A stretch of 64,000 bases of DNA from Rhinopomastus cyanomelas (Eukaryota > Chordata > Aves > Bucerotiformes > Rhinopomastidae), in NCBI GenBank assembly GCA_013400115.1, contig VXBP01008537.1:464034-528033 (forward strand), written 5' to 3'. Both the position numbers and the translations under genes were made by a program. Shown one piece after another: positions 54,584 through 64,000 of this stretch. The notes under the pieces are model-generated. The model had not been told where the DNA came from, searched no databases, and saw nothing but the letters and a program-made list of their open reading frames with translations. Positions within the stretch are counted from its first letter, which is position 1; each line of letters begins with the position of its first letter.

Positions 54584-54870
54584 GTGAGTACATCACAAAA
54601 ACATGGGGTCTATACTTAATGATTTCAGCTATCTCACTAGGCAGAAAAATTAAACAGAAAATCTTTGGATTGGCAAAACTTTGGGTTTAAATTTTATTGT
54701 ACATCACCAGCGGGCTGGAATCTCATGTGTGCTACCAGAGTGCAAAGAGTAAGGATCTGGAGGTCAGAGTTACCCAAGTATTGCTTTTTTCCATAAAAAG
54801 CTCATTTCAAGGAAATACAGGGACTTGAGTAAGGTGTTAATTTGGTTGTATCAAGTAAGTCTAGACTGTA

Positions 54871-55233
54871 TCACAGAATCACAAAACATTAGGGATTAGA
54901 AGAGACCTTGATATATCATCTAGTCCAATCCCCCTGACACAGCAGGATCCCCTAGATCTAGTCACAAAGGAACATATCCAGGTTTTAAATGTCTCCAGAG
55001 AAAGAGACACCACAACCCCCCCAGGAAGCCCCTTCCAGTGCTCTGTCACCCTCACTGGGAAGAAGTTCCTTCTTATACTGATGTGGAAACTCTGTTCCAG
55101 CTGACACTCATTGCCCCTTTTCCTATCATCAGATGACACTGAGCAGAGCCTGGCTCCATCCTCTTGACACTCACCCTTCACATGTTGATCAACTTTAATG
55201 AGGTCACCCCTTAGTCTCTGTTTTTCCAAGCTA
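54871..55233 (-). mobile_element. CR1 3' end, group A
   Basis: TCACAGAATCACAAAACATT to AGTCTCTGTTTTTCCAAGCT. The - strand block reads [20 protein letters not shown]. Confidence 0.92.
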
Positions 55234-55235
55234 CG

Positions 55236-55324
55236 TAGTGGTGACCTAGCAGTGCTGGGTCAGTGGTTGGACTTGACCAACTTAAATATCTCTTCTAACC
55301 AAAACAGTTCTTGGATTCTGTGTG
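55236..55324 (+). mobile_element. Old CR1 tail, group C
   Basis: TGGTTGGACTTGACCAACTT and TTCTAACCAAAACAGTTCTT follow the older bird CR1 tail pattern. Confidence 0.65.
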
Positions 55325-55999
55325 TTAAACAGCGTTGGAGAGCAAGTTAGCAGTACACTTCCTCCTGCTTAGTGGGGAAGAGTCTACCAAAGAGCCAAGC
55401 AATGTTGTTTCTCTCAATAACTGTGACATTTTCTTATCCAAATCTCAGTGAGATAGAAGAAACATCCTTGCCACTTACTCTTTGTTAGTGGCTTACCAGG
55501 GGTTACAATAGAAGGTGACAAGAGTCAGAGCAAGAGAATATGAGGAAAACCATTTTTTTCCAGAGGCATAAAGGATATTTGTTCTGTGGGAACCTGTTAT
55601 CTGTACTGAGTAAACTGCCAGTCCCAGAGCTCAGTTCCTGCTCCAGTGATGCACAAAGCCAGCTATGTATTTTAATTTTTTGACTCATGTAAGTAGCTGA
55701 CCTGAAATGAGGACTGACAGCCTTCCTGCCTGCTGAAGGTCAGAGGATCTTGTGTTTACAGAAGGATTTGCCTTAAGATATTGTTGACCTTCCAAAGCAG
55801 ACTGTTGCAGACTTCACTGGTCCTTCTGCATTAAGAACAGACCTGTGTGACTCATAGGCAATAATCCACAAAAGAAAGAAAACCTAGAGCATCCTGTGGG
55901 AGTGAAAACCATGCACTGACAGAACATGAAGCTACATAAATGCATTAGGAGAGAGCTAAAAAATTGGCTGGTTGAGGCCAGAGCAGAAAGCTGAACTCT
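55325..55999. other. DDC intron 5, unique sequence
   Basis: Nothing is recognised. Confidence 0.5.
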
Positions 56000-56670
56000 G
56001 ATCACAGAATCCCAGAGCATTAGGGATTGGAAGCAACCTTGAAAGATTGTCTAGTCCAGTCTCCCTGCCACAGCAAGACCACCTAGACCAAGTTGCACAG
56101 GAACATATCCAGGTGGGTTTTAAACATCTCCAGAGAAGGAGACTCCACAACCCCCCTGGGCAGCCCCTTCTGGTGGTCTGTCACCTTCATTGGGAAGAAG
56201 TTCCTTCTCAGATTGATGTGGAACCTCCTATGTTCCAGCTGACACCCATTGCCCCTTGTAGCCTGATTGGATGACGCTGAGAAGAGCCTGCTTCCTTCCT
56301 CCTGACACCCACTCCTCCCATATTTATAAATTTATATATTTATATGACATCACCGCTCAGTCTCCTTTTCTCCAAGCTCAAGAGACCCAGATCCCTTAGC
56401 CTTTCCTCACAAGGGAGGTGTTTTAGTCCATTATCTCCGTGGCTCTGTGCTGGAGTCTCTCCAGCAGTTCTGTTTTCCTCTTGAACTGAGGGTCCCAGAA
56501 CTGGATGTAATATTCCAGATGTGGTCACACCAGGGCAGAGTAGAGGGGGAGGAGAACCTCTCTTGGTCTGCTGAACAACTCCGTTCTGGTCCACCCCAGG
56601 ATGTCATTGACATTCTTGACCACAAGAATGAGCCAGCACATTGCTGGCTCATGGTCATCCTGATCTCAGA
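56000..56670 (-). mobile_element. CR1, group A
   Basis: GATCACAGAATCCCAGAGCA to a duplicated CACAAGAATGAGCCAGCACA / TTGCTGGCTCATGGTCATCC region near the 5' truncation. A TATA-rich slippage (TTTATAAATTTATATATTTA) at 56323-56345 expands the normal ATATTTATCAAC motif. Confidence 0.92.
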
Positions 56671-57361
56671 GATACTTGAGATTATTTTAACTTCTAGACA
56701 CTTGGTCAAATTTTTTACCCCATGGAAACAAATTAGGTTTGTGTTAATCAATACAGACTAGTACTGGCAAAATATTTTTACCCAAGAATTACTTGTGGGG
56801 TTGGAGAAACTGAAGAGGATTCCTGTCTGGTATAGTGCTTGGGCTATCCTTGCTGAAGTTGTTCTTGCAAAGGACACTGAATGTGAGACCTCAGTACTGA
56901 GAAGAGGATCCTAGCCTAACAGAAGATGCTTCACTCTTTGGAACTAGGGCTTGTTGTGGGAACAGGATAGAAATTGAGGTGGTTTATTTCTGTTATTAAA
57001 TTTTCATGGCCCTTTTTCTTTATCATCCTTTTTTTACCATGTTTATTTGGCGGCCCCACTACTCATTTAACAGCTTTGTTTGGTTCCTTGCTCTCTTTAA
57101 GGCTACTGGAGTCTTCCATGGAGCAGTAGGTTACTGAAGGAAGATTTGTGATAATGCAAAGAATCTTGGCAGTTTTGGCCTTAAGATAGCGAATAGTTGT
57201 GATTATCAGGGAGCCTTATTACAATTTTGGACACAAGAGCAAGCCATTCAGATGTTCTGTGTGGCAAAAGGCTCAGTGAGTGATCATAGCTCAATTATTT
57301 GCAGTGATTGTGTAAATCAGTTATAAAACACCTCTTTCCCTTGTACACTTCAGTGATGTAT
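56671..57361. other. DDC intron 5, unique sequence
   Basis: No exon or repeat is recognised. Confidence 0.5.
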
Positions 57362-58050
57362 GGACCTGTTGGAGAGCAGTGTAGGAGAACGGGACCTGGG
57401 GGACCTGCTGGAATGAGGCAGCAATGTGCCCTTGTGGCCAAGAAGGCCAACAGCATCTTGGGGAAGATCAGAAAGGGGGTGGCTAGCAGATGGAGAGAGG
57501 TTCTCCTCCCCCTCTACTCTGCCCTGGTGAGACCATATCTAGTATATTGTGTCCACTTCTGGGCCCCTCAGTTCCAGAAGGACACAGAGCTGCTGGAGAG
57601 AGTCCAGTGCAGAGCCACAAAGATGCTGAAGGGAGTAGAGCACCTCCCTGATGAGGAAAGGCTGAGGGAGCTGGGTGTCTTGAGCTTGGAGAAAAGGAGA
57701 CTGAGGGGTGACCTTGTTAATTTTGATGAATATGTGAAGGGTGGGTATCACGAAGACGGAACCAGGCTCTGCTCAGTGGCATCTAATGACAGAACAAGGC
57801 GCAATGGGTGTGAGCTGGAACATAGGAGTCTCCACATCAATATGAAAACGAACTTCTTCCCAGTGAGTGTGACAGAGCACTGCCACGGGCTGCCCAGGGG
57901 GATTGTGGAGTCTCCTTCTCTGGAGATATTTAAACCCACCTGGATGTGTTCCTGTGTGACTTGATCTAGATGTTCCTGCTGTGTCAGAGGGATTGGACTA
58001 GATTATGTTTGGAGGTCCCTTTCAATCCCTAATGTTCTGTGATTCTGGGA
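57362..58050 (+). mobile_element. CR1, group A, long open frame
   Basis: Open for about 200 codons from the [14 protein letters not shown] region through [40 protein letters not shown] and [20 protein letters not shown] to the C-terminal PTWMCSCVT. It shifts just before the normal stop and ends with a tail to GATTCTGGGATT. Confidence 0.94.
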
Positions 58051-58072
58051 TTTTTTATCAGTGTGTCATTTG

Positions 58073-58103
58073 TGTGTGTGTGTGTGTGTGTATGCGTGTG
58101 TGC
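58073..58103 (+). repeat. (TG)n microsatellite
   Basis: A run of TG dinucleotides with minor interruptions directly after the CR1 tail. Likely length-polymorphic. Confidence 0.9.
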
Positions 58104-58289
58104 ATATATAGATGTGCCTGATTTTCTGTTTGAAAGAGGGAAAGATGTGCATCTGTAACATACCAGCAACAATCACAGGACTGCTTTACCTGAAATAAAT
58201 TATTTTATATATTTATTTATTTTAAAATTCAAATTAACTTCTTACATTCCAGTAAAAAGTGTCTTAAAACTTGGCCCATTTCCTTGTAG

Positions 58290-58433
58290 GCTCATTCGTC
58301 AGTGGAAAAGGCTGCATTAATTGCTGGTGTGAAGATTAAACATGTTTCTTCAGATGATAAATTTAGTGTTCGTGGTGCAGCCCTAAAGAAAGTTTTGGAT
58401 GAAGACAAAGCCTCTGGTCTTATCCCGTTTTTT
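58290..58433 (+). CDS. DDC: DDC exon encoding residues 191-238
   Basis: 144 bases, 48 codons, phase 0: AHSSVEKAALIAGVKIKHVS, then FSVRGAALKKVLDEDKASGL and IPFF. The acceptor is CCTTGTAG before 58290 and the donor is GTGAGT at 58434. Residue 192 is His, the ring that stacks on PLP and is needed for decarboxylase (rather than oxidative) chemistry, so this predicts a normal decarboxylase. The next exon, expected to start near VATLGTT, was not found before 64000. Confidence 0.97.
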
Positions 58434-58516
58434 GTGAGTACTGGATTTTAATTAGTAAGTGGATTTATTGCTTCTGATAAGCTATTTTTGACTTAAGAAG
58501 ATGATCTCATCCCTTA

Positions 58517-58963
58517 CAGCGCAGAGCCACAAGGATGTTGAAGGGAGTAGACCGCCTCACTGATGAGGAAACGCTGAGGGAGCTGGGTCTGTGTAGTTTA
58601 GAGAATAGGAGACTGCGGGTGACCCCATTAATATTGATCAATATGTGAGGGGTGGGTGTCAGGAGGATGGAGCCAGGCTCTTCCCAGTGTCATCTAATGA
58701 TAGGACAAGGGGGAGTGGGTGTCAGCTTCAGCATAGGAGGTTGCACATCAATATGAGGAGAAACTTCTCTACAGAGAGAGTGACAGAGCACTCAAAGGGG
58801 CTGCCCGGGGGGTTGTGGAGTCTCCTTCTCTGTAGATGTTTAAAACTCACCTGGATACGTTCCTATGCCACTTGGGCTTGGTGATCCTGCTGTGTCAGGG
58901 GGATTGGACTAGATGGTCTTTCAAGGTCACTTCCAGTCACCAATGTTCTGTGATTCTGTGAAA
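58517..58963 (+). mobile_element. CR1 3' half, group A
   Basis: CAGCGCAGAGCCACAAGGAT to GTTCTGTGATTCTGTGA. It pairs as an inverted repeat with the antisense copy at 59537, both in DDC intron 6. Confidence 0.92.
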
Positions 58964-59536
58964 ATTAAAATTTACGTAGAAACTGAGAACTTTCTAAATG
59001 GGTTATTTTAAGAGCATCGAGAGATATTGTGATTTTTTATTTTTATTTTTTTTTTCTGAAAAGTCCTGGCTGATTTCACAGTTTTTTCTTTTCTTTCATG
59101 GGGTAATATTTTAGAAAAGGCTAATATGAATGAAATTTCTGTGATTTGCTGATGCAGATTATTTATCAGATTAAGCTTGCTTATAGACAAGGATAAGTGC
59201 CAAGCAGGACAAAGCAGCTTAGATTTCACTGAGCTCATTTGAAAATGTCACCTTTTTAGTCTTCTTATTATTATTAACCTTTAGTGTTTGGGATTTTTTT
59301 TTGTAGTATGAGGATGCTGAGGGTGAAGTGTTTATTACATATGCAGAATGCTGCTAATTTCTAGCCTGCCTAGAACTAGTGAGTGCTTGGGGTGACCAAG
59401 GACATCCCACCAATTCATTTATAGAATAAAAGACTTTCACTGATAAATGAAGCATCTCTAGCACTTCCAAAATGGACTTTCTTCTGCAGCCTGCGTCTAT
59501 TGAAATGGAGATGTTTGTGATATTGTGATAAGGCAC
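58964..59536. other. DDC intron 6, unique sequence
   Basis: T-rich at 59032-59056; nothing else is recognised. Confidence 0.5.
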
Positions 59537-59928
59537 TATTAGGGATTGGAAGGGACCTCAAAAGATGATCTAGTGCAATCCCCCTGACACAGCAGGACCA
59601 CCTAGACCAAGTCACACAGGAACATATCCATGCAGGTTTTAAACCCCCCTGGGCAGCCCATTCCAGTGCTCTGTCACCCTCATCATGAAGCATTTCATTT
59701 TCAGATTGATGTGGAACCTCTTATGCTCCAGCTGACACCCATTGCCCCTTGTCCTGTCATTAGATGCCACTGAGCAGAGCCTGGTTCCATCATCCTGACA
59801 CCCACCCTTCACATATTTACTAACATTAATGAGGTCACCCCTTAGTATCCTCTTCTCCAAGCTCGAGACCCAGCTCCCTCAGCCTTTCCCCATCAGGTAG
59901 GTGTTCTTCTCCCTTCATCATCATGGTT
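59537..59928 (-). mobile_element. CR1 3' end, group A, tail trimmed
   Basis: Begins within the tail at ATTAGGGATTGGAAGGGACC, lacks the terminal repeats, and has about 30 bases deleted near 59640. The - strand reads [20 protein letters not shown]. Confidence 0.91.
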
Positions 59929-60877
59929 ATCTTTTTGTTTTATGGTACCAGCTCACTTGTTAAACATTGCTAAGCACTGCACTACATCTCATCTGCAGAC
60001 TCTAACTTCAAAGTTGATGTTCTTCCCCTAATTTTTTGCCCATTAACAAAAAGAAAAATACTTGACCCTCATAAATATGAATTTCTTCTTAATTTTTCTA
60101 GCTGTCGCAGAGGGAAATAAAAAATTCTGGTTTATGTCATCAGTTTCTCCTTTACAAAGGTTTTTCTTCCTGTTTTTGCTTAGCTGTGCAGAACTGTTGT
60201 GTTTCAAAGACAGTTGTGTTTCAGTCTGAGTTAATATGGCCTGTCCCAGCTCTTCCATTTATTTGTATACGTAAACCAGTTCAGCTTAGATTAAACTAGA
60301 TCTCATTATCCTTATGGCCGGCGTCTTCACTCAAAAGGGGTGTTAATTCTCTGTCATGCTGAGCAGCAGTCCCCTTGCTGTATTAGTGCTTTCTTTCCTG
60401 ATTTGCAGATTTCAAAAGCCTTTCCATTTCTTTTGTTCTTGAGTAATTTGATGCTATTTTATTTTGTTCTGGTGACAAAGATTGCCAAGGAGATACCTTA
60501 AACCACTTTATTCCTCGTCTCCCTGTATTCACTGATCCTTCACTATGGGGAGTGTTTCAACAGCAAAGCATTAAGTTTAACAGAAGAAATTCTGCCTGAG
60601 GAGACTTGTGACAGAGAGGGATCATTCCTAATGAAAACATCTCCCTTATCAGAAAAAAAAAAGCTTTCAGGGGAGTAAAAAGAAAATACAAGCTAACTAC
60701 AATGCCTTGTAGCCAAGATTCTCCACTTAGAATGTAATGATTAAACGAGGAACCATCATACTGAATTTGAGAGAAGTGCTTTGCTTTTTGAGTGGAGGGT
60801 TGGGGCACTTTTGCTTCACACAAAAAAAGTTCTCTCATTACAGTGCCCTGGTAATTATAAGTTTGCTTTTCACATAT
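59929..60877. other. DDC intron 6, unique sequence
   Basis: T-rich and featureless; no exon is recognised. Confidence 0.5.
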
Positions 60878-61461
60878 ATCATAGAATCACAGAATCACCC
60901 TGGTTAGAAAAGACCCCTGGAATCATCAAGTCCAACCAGCTACCCTACTTTACAAGTTCACCCCCAAACCAGATCCCTCAACACCTCATCCAAATGGTCT
61001 TTAAACATACCCAGGGATGGTGACTCAGCCTTTCAGAACAGGCCAGCACCAACCTCTCCACAACCTAGAGGTCCTTTAAGGTAGTTGTAGAGAGCGATGA
61101 TGTCTCCTCTCAGCCTCCTTTTCTTCAAACTAAACAGCCCCAGTTCTTTCAGTCTTTCCTCATAAGATTTGTTCTCCAGCCCCTTTGCCAGTTTCGCTGC
61201 CCTCCTTTGCACCTGCTCCAGGACCTCCACATCTCTCTTGTATTGAGGTGCCCAAAACTGGACACAATACTCAAGAAGTGGCCTCACCAGTGTTGAATAC
61301 AGGGGGACGATAACCTCCCTACTCCTGCTGGCCACACTCTTTCTAATACAAGCCAGGATGCCATTTGCCTTCTTGGCCACCTGGGCACACTGCTGGCTCA
61401 TATTCATCATGTCAGTTAGAACCCTCAGGTCCCTCTCTGACAGACAGCTCTCCAGCCATAT
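60878..61461 (-). mobile_element. CR1, group B
   Basis: ATCATAGAATCACAGAATCA to CTCTCCAGCCATATAGGATT. The - strand is open for about 146 codons: [40 protein letters not shown] and [21 protein letters not shown] deletion removes most of the C-terminus before the tail. Confidence 0.93.
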
Positions 61462-62099
61462 AGGATTTGGCAACCTTTTTTGGGAGAAATACTGTCTTTA
61501 AAACAAATCTTGGAATTCCGATTCACTGTTAATATCTTGTAGCCCTAGTCTCCTGTGTATGGTTCCATCCAGCAGGCAATTGCTGTTCAGCGTACCCAGA
61601 CCTCTACTTTAATTTCCTTTCTTTATTTCTAAGTTCAGACACGTTGTCTCTTTAAAACTCTTTCTGCAGAAATGGAAAGAGAGAAGTCTTCATATAATAA
61701 AGGAAGCAGACTGTGTCAGGTGTTGAGGCACTAGAATTGCCACAATTTACTGAGAGGCAGTCTCCAGGTGTGGCCACTAGGCAGTCCTTCATCTGGGCAC
61801 CAGTTAATGGGGAACTTTAAAGCATGTGCTGAAGTCATCCCCCACTTCAGTCACTGTAAACTAGGGTTAAGCACATGCATAAATGCCTGGCTTAATTTGG
61901 GCCAGCTTGAGACAGGCCTGTACACTGGATGAATATTGACTAGGGATGCTCAGGTTGGGAGACCTGAAAGTTAAACACTGCTAAATTCAGATATTGGGTC
62001 CACTGCATTCAAATCTAGTTTGCTTAGATGTGGGCAGGTGGCCTATGAGCTTTATGCTGTCTCTCATGCATCAGTGCTGACACACTGCAGTTGCTGTGT
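61462..62099. other. DDC intron 6, unique sequence with an inverted repeat
   Basis: At 61815-61834 CTTTAAAGCATGTGCTGAAG faces GGTTAAGCACATGCATAAA at 61865-61883, an imperfect inverted repeat with a 30-base loop. It resembles the ends of old non-autonomous repeats, but I could not assign it. Confidence 0.5.
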
Positions 62100-62990
62100 C
62101 ACAGAATCACAGACTCATCGATGCTGGAAGGGACCTCAAGAGATCATGAAGTCCAACCGCCTCGTCAAAGCAGGGCTGCATAAAGCACAGTGCACAGGGC
62201 TGCACCCAGGTGGGATTTGAGTATCTCCAGAGAAGGAGTCTCCACAGCTTCTCTGGCAGTCTGTGCCATGGCTTTGGGACTCATGCTGGAAAGAAGTTTT
62301 TCCTTATTTCTAAATGAAACGTCTCCAGCTTGTGCCCAGTGCTTCTTGTCCTGTCACTGGGCACCACTGGAAACAGTCTGGCACCATCCTTCCTACAGCC
62401 TCCCTGCAAACACTTATAAGTGTGGATCAGGGCTCCTCTCAGTCTTCTCAAGGCTAAACAGTCCCACTTCTCTCAACCTTTCCTCATAAGAGGGGTGCTC
62501 CAGGTCCTCAGTCATCCTCACTGCCATCTGCAGGACTTTCTCCAGTAGTTCCCTGCCTCTCTTGAACTAGAGAGCCCAGAACTGGGCATAGTACTCTAGG
62601 TCTGGCCTCAGCAGGGCAGAGCAGAGGAAGAGGTTACCCCCTCTAGACCTATACTTCTTAATGCACAAGGACTCTGTGTGACTTGGTCTCAGTGATCCTG
62701 CTCTGGCAGGGGGGTTGGACTGGATGATCTTTCGAGTTCCCTCCCAATCCCTAATGTTCTGTGAGTCTGTGACTCCAAGGTCTTTCTCTTCAAGGCTACT
62801 CTCCAACAGGGCTACCCCTAACCTATTCTGGTGCATGAAGTTGTTCCTCTCCAGGTGCAGGACCTTACACTTGCTCCTGTTGAACCTCATTAGGTTCCTT
62901 TTTGCCCACCTCTCCAGCCTGTCCACATACATACACAGTACAGCTGCCTTCAACAACCTCCTCCAGTGCAAAGCTGCCTAGCACACCTGC
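62100..62990 (-). mobile_element. CR1, group C, with a nested sense CR1 tail
   Basis: Antisense, from CACAGAATCACAGACTCATC and GATGCTGGAAGGGACCTCAA through CCAGAACTGGGCATAGTACT to GTTGAACCTCATTAGGTTCC and CACCTCTCCAGCCTGTCC. The - strand carries MRFNRSKCKVLHLERNNFM. A sense group A tail interrupts it at 62671-62774. Confidence 0.9.
62671..62774 (+). mobile_element. CR1 tail, group A, nested in an older CR1
   Basis: GACTCTGTGTGACTTGGTCT through TAATGTTCTGTGAGTCTGTG. Outer CR1 sequence flanks it directly (ATGCACAAGGACTC before, GACTCCAAGGTCTT after), with a possible short AAGG/GACTC duplication. Confidence 0.88.
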
Positions 62991-64000
62991 AGCAGGAAAT
63001 ACCCCTGATTCTAGCTGAGATGACTCCTCTTGGTGATGGTCTGCAGGATATTAAGAAGCAGAGTCTCACTCAGTGAAACCATAAATCAGACTGAGACTGC
63101 CAGAGGAGCCATTTTTTCAGTTGGAGTTAATGTTGGACCCTGACCATGGATTCCCATTTGGAAGAAGCATTTTTGAGACACATCCAGATATCCAGGGTGA
63201 TGGTTCCTAATGGGCAGTTTGTGAATGACTGCTGTTTGAAAAAATACTGCACGCTAGTTTAGTAAACAGCTGCAGTATCCTTCAAGACACAGATGTTCTC
63301 ATGAGCACAAGCTGAGCAGGAGAAAATTAAGCCAGGCACAAAACATTGAAAACTTCTGCCTAGTTGTAGGTAACTTCAAAAGGAAAGCTCTGTGTTGAAG
63401 GCTGGCAAATGCGTCCACATCTTTTTCAGATGCTGTAGGAGGTCTTTCCTTTGAAAAGACTGAGACTCACTGCTCTCAGGTATCATAAAGACTCCAGCAC
63501 TTTTTCTGAAACAGCTCTTGATTTCAGGAAAGTAAAACAGAAGGTGACTGATGCAAGCGCTTTAGCTGCTTTGTAGTCACAACCAGGGCTGAATCAAATT
63601 GTAAATGCTCAATGTGAAAGCGATGAAGGGCTGCAGGCTACGCTGAGCCTTCAGTCCCATTTCTGTGATGCAGCCTGTCCCCCACCTTTTGTGCAAATGC
63701 GATTTTGCTGGTCTTATACACGTTACAAATTGAGTTAGATTCATTGTGTCGTACTGAGGAAGGGTAATGAGACTCCTGACAAGAGCAGATGCTGTCACTT
63801 GAAGTGGTTTCTGAGAATTGAAGCAAGGAGCTTTGAAGCTTAGACACCCCACAGAGATGACAACAAAATGATTTTAGAAACCGAGGTATCCTTTACAGAA
63901 CAAGCAGTTATTTAAACACACTAATCATATGTTTTAATTAATAATCTCTCATTGAAGCAACATATTCATTCTTTTGATTAGAAATAGAACACTTTACCTG
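62991..64000. other. DDC intron 6 to window end
   Basis: Unique sequence; no repeat is recognised. The next DDC exon is not present, so intron 6 extends past 64000. Confidence 0.5.

Noticed and set aside
1..64000. Direct repeats such as GTGATTCTGTGATTCTGTGA recurring throughout, suggestive of an array
   Set aside because: They are the 3' microsatellite tails of CR1 copies; spacing is irregular and there are no unique equal-length spacers, so not CRISPR or a satellite.
1..64000. Endogenous retroviruses or long terminal repeats
   Set aside because: No paired long repeats, primer-binding sites or gag/pol/env-type frames were recognised. All reverse-transcriptase matches are of the CR1 non-LTR type.
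58434..64000. Search for the next DDC exon (VATLGTT block)
   Set aside because: No frame with the expected motif and splice sites was found; intron 6 apparently continues beyond the window.

Overview
The window is vertebrate nuclear DNA, almost certainly from a bird. Two single-copy genes are recognisable from their exons, and most of the rest is CR1 LINE debris. By my own element boundaries CR1 makes up roughly 40% of the window. That is very high for a bird and recalls lineages known for CR1 expansion, such as woodpeckers and their relatives (inference). No tRNA, rRNA, CRISPR array, bacterial operon or clear endogenous retrovirus was seen.

Layout. (1) 1-8307: the last six coding exons of GRB10 on the + strand (end of the PH domain, BPS region, complete SH2 domain, stop codon at 8305-8307), each flanked by GT/AG splice sites. 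A 3' UTR of about 3.5 kb runs to a poly(A) signal at 11743. (2) 11.8-35.6 kb: the intergenic interval. It holds many CR1 copies, a CpG-rich island with a near-ideal CTCF-like motif (about 17.25-17.7 kb), a 925-bp hAT transposon derivative with an 8-bp target-site duplication, a second truncated hAT copy in the opposite direction, and an exact 1,915-bp direct duplication whose two copies are separated by a single N. (3) About 35.6 kb to the end: the 5' half of DDC (aromatic L-amino-acid decarboxylase) on the + strand. It comprises a candidate TATA-type promoter with a non-coding first exon, the start-codon exon at 42613-42850, and four further coding exons out to 58433. Together they cover residues 1-238 with the same exon lengths as the human protein. 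The lysine-containing catalytic half lies beyond the window.

The order GRB10 then DDC, on the same strand, is the conserved vertebrate arrangement. GRB10 is a cytoplasmic adaptor that restrains insulin/IGF receptor signalling, and DDC makes dopamine and serotonin. They share a neighbourhood, not a pathway. In mammals the pair belongs to an imprinted domain, which makes the intergenic CTCF-like site worth testing in a bird.

CR1 copies are sorted here into informal groups by their 3' ends, without database names. Group A ends with GATGATCTTTCGAGGTCCCT followed by GTGATTCTGTGA-type repeats. Group B ends with GATGATCCCAGGGGTCTTTT. Group C copies are more diverged. Group D is one young copy ending in repeats of TATCACAG (antisense view). 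CR1 boundaries are estimates good to about 10-20 bases. No undescribed molecular system was found. The best leads are the young hAT family, the CTCF-like island, a Thr-to-Val change at a catechol-contacting position of DDC, and CR1 insertion right up to a GRB10 splice acceptor.
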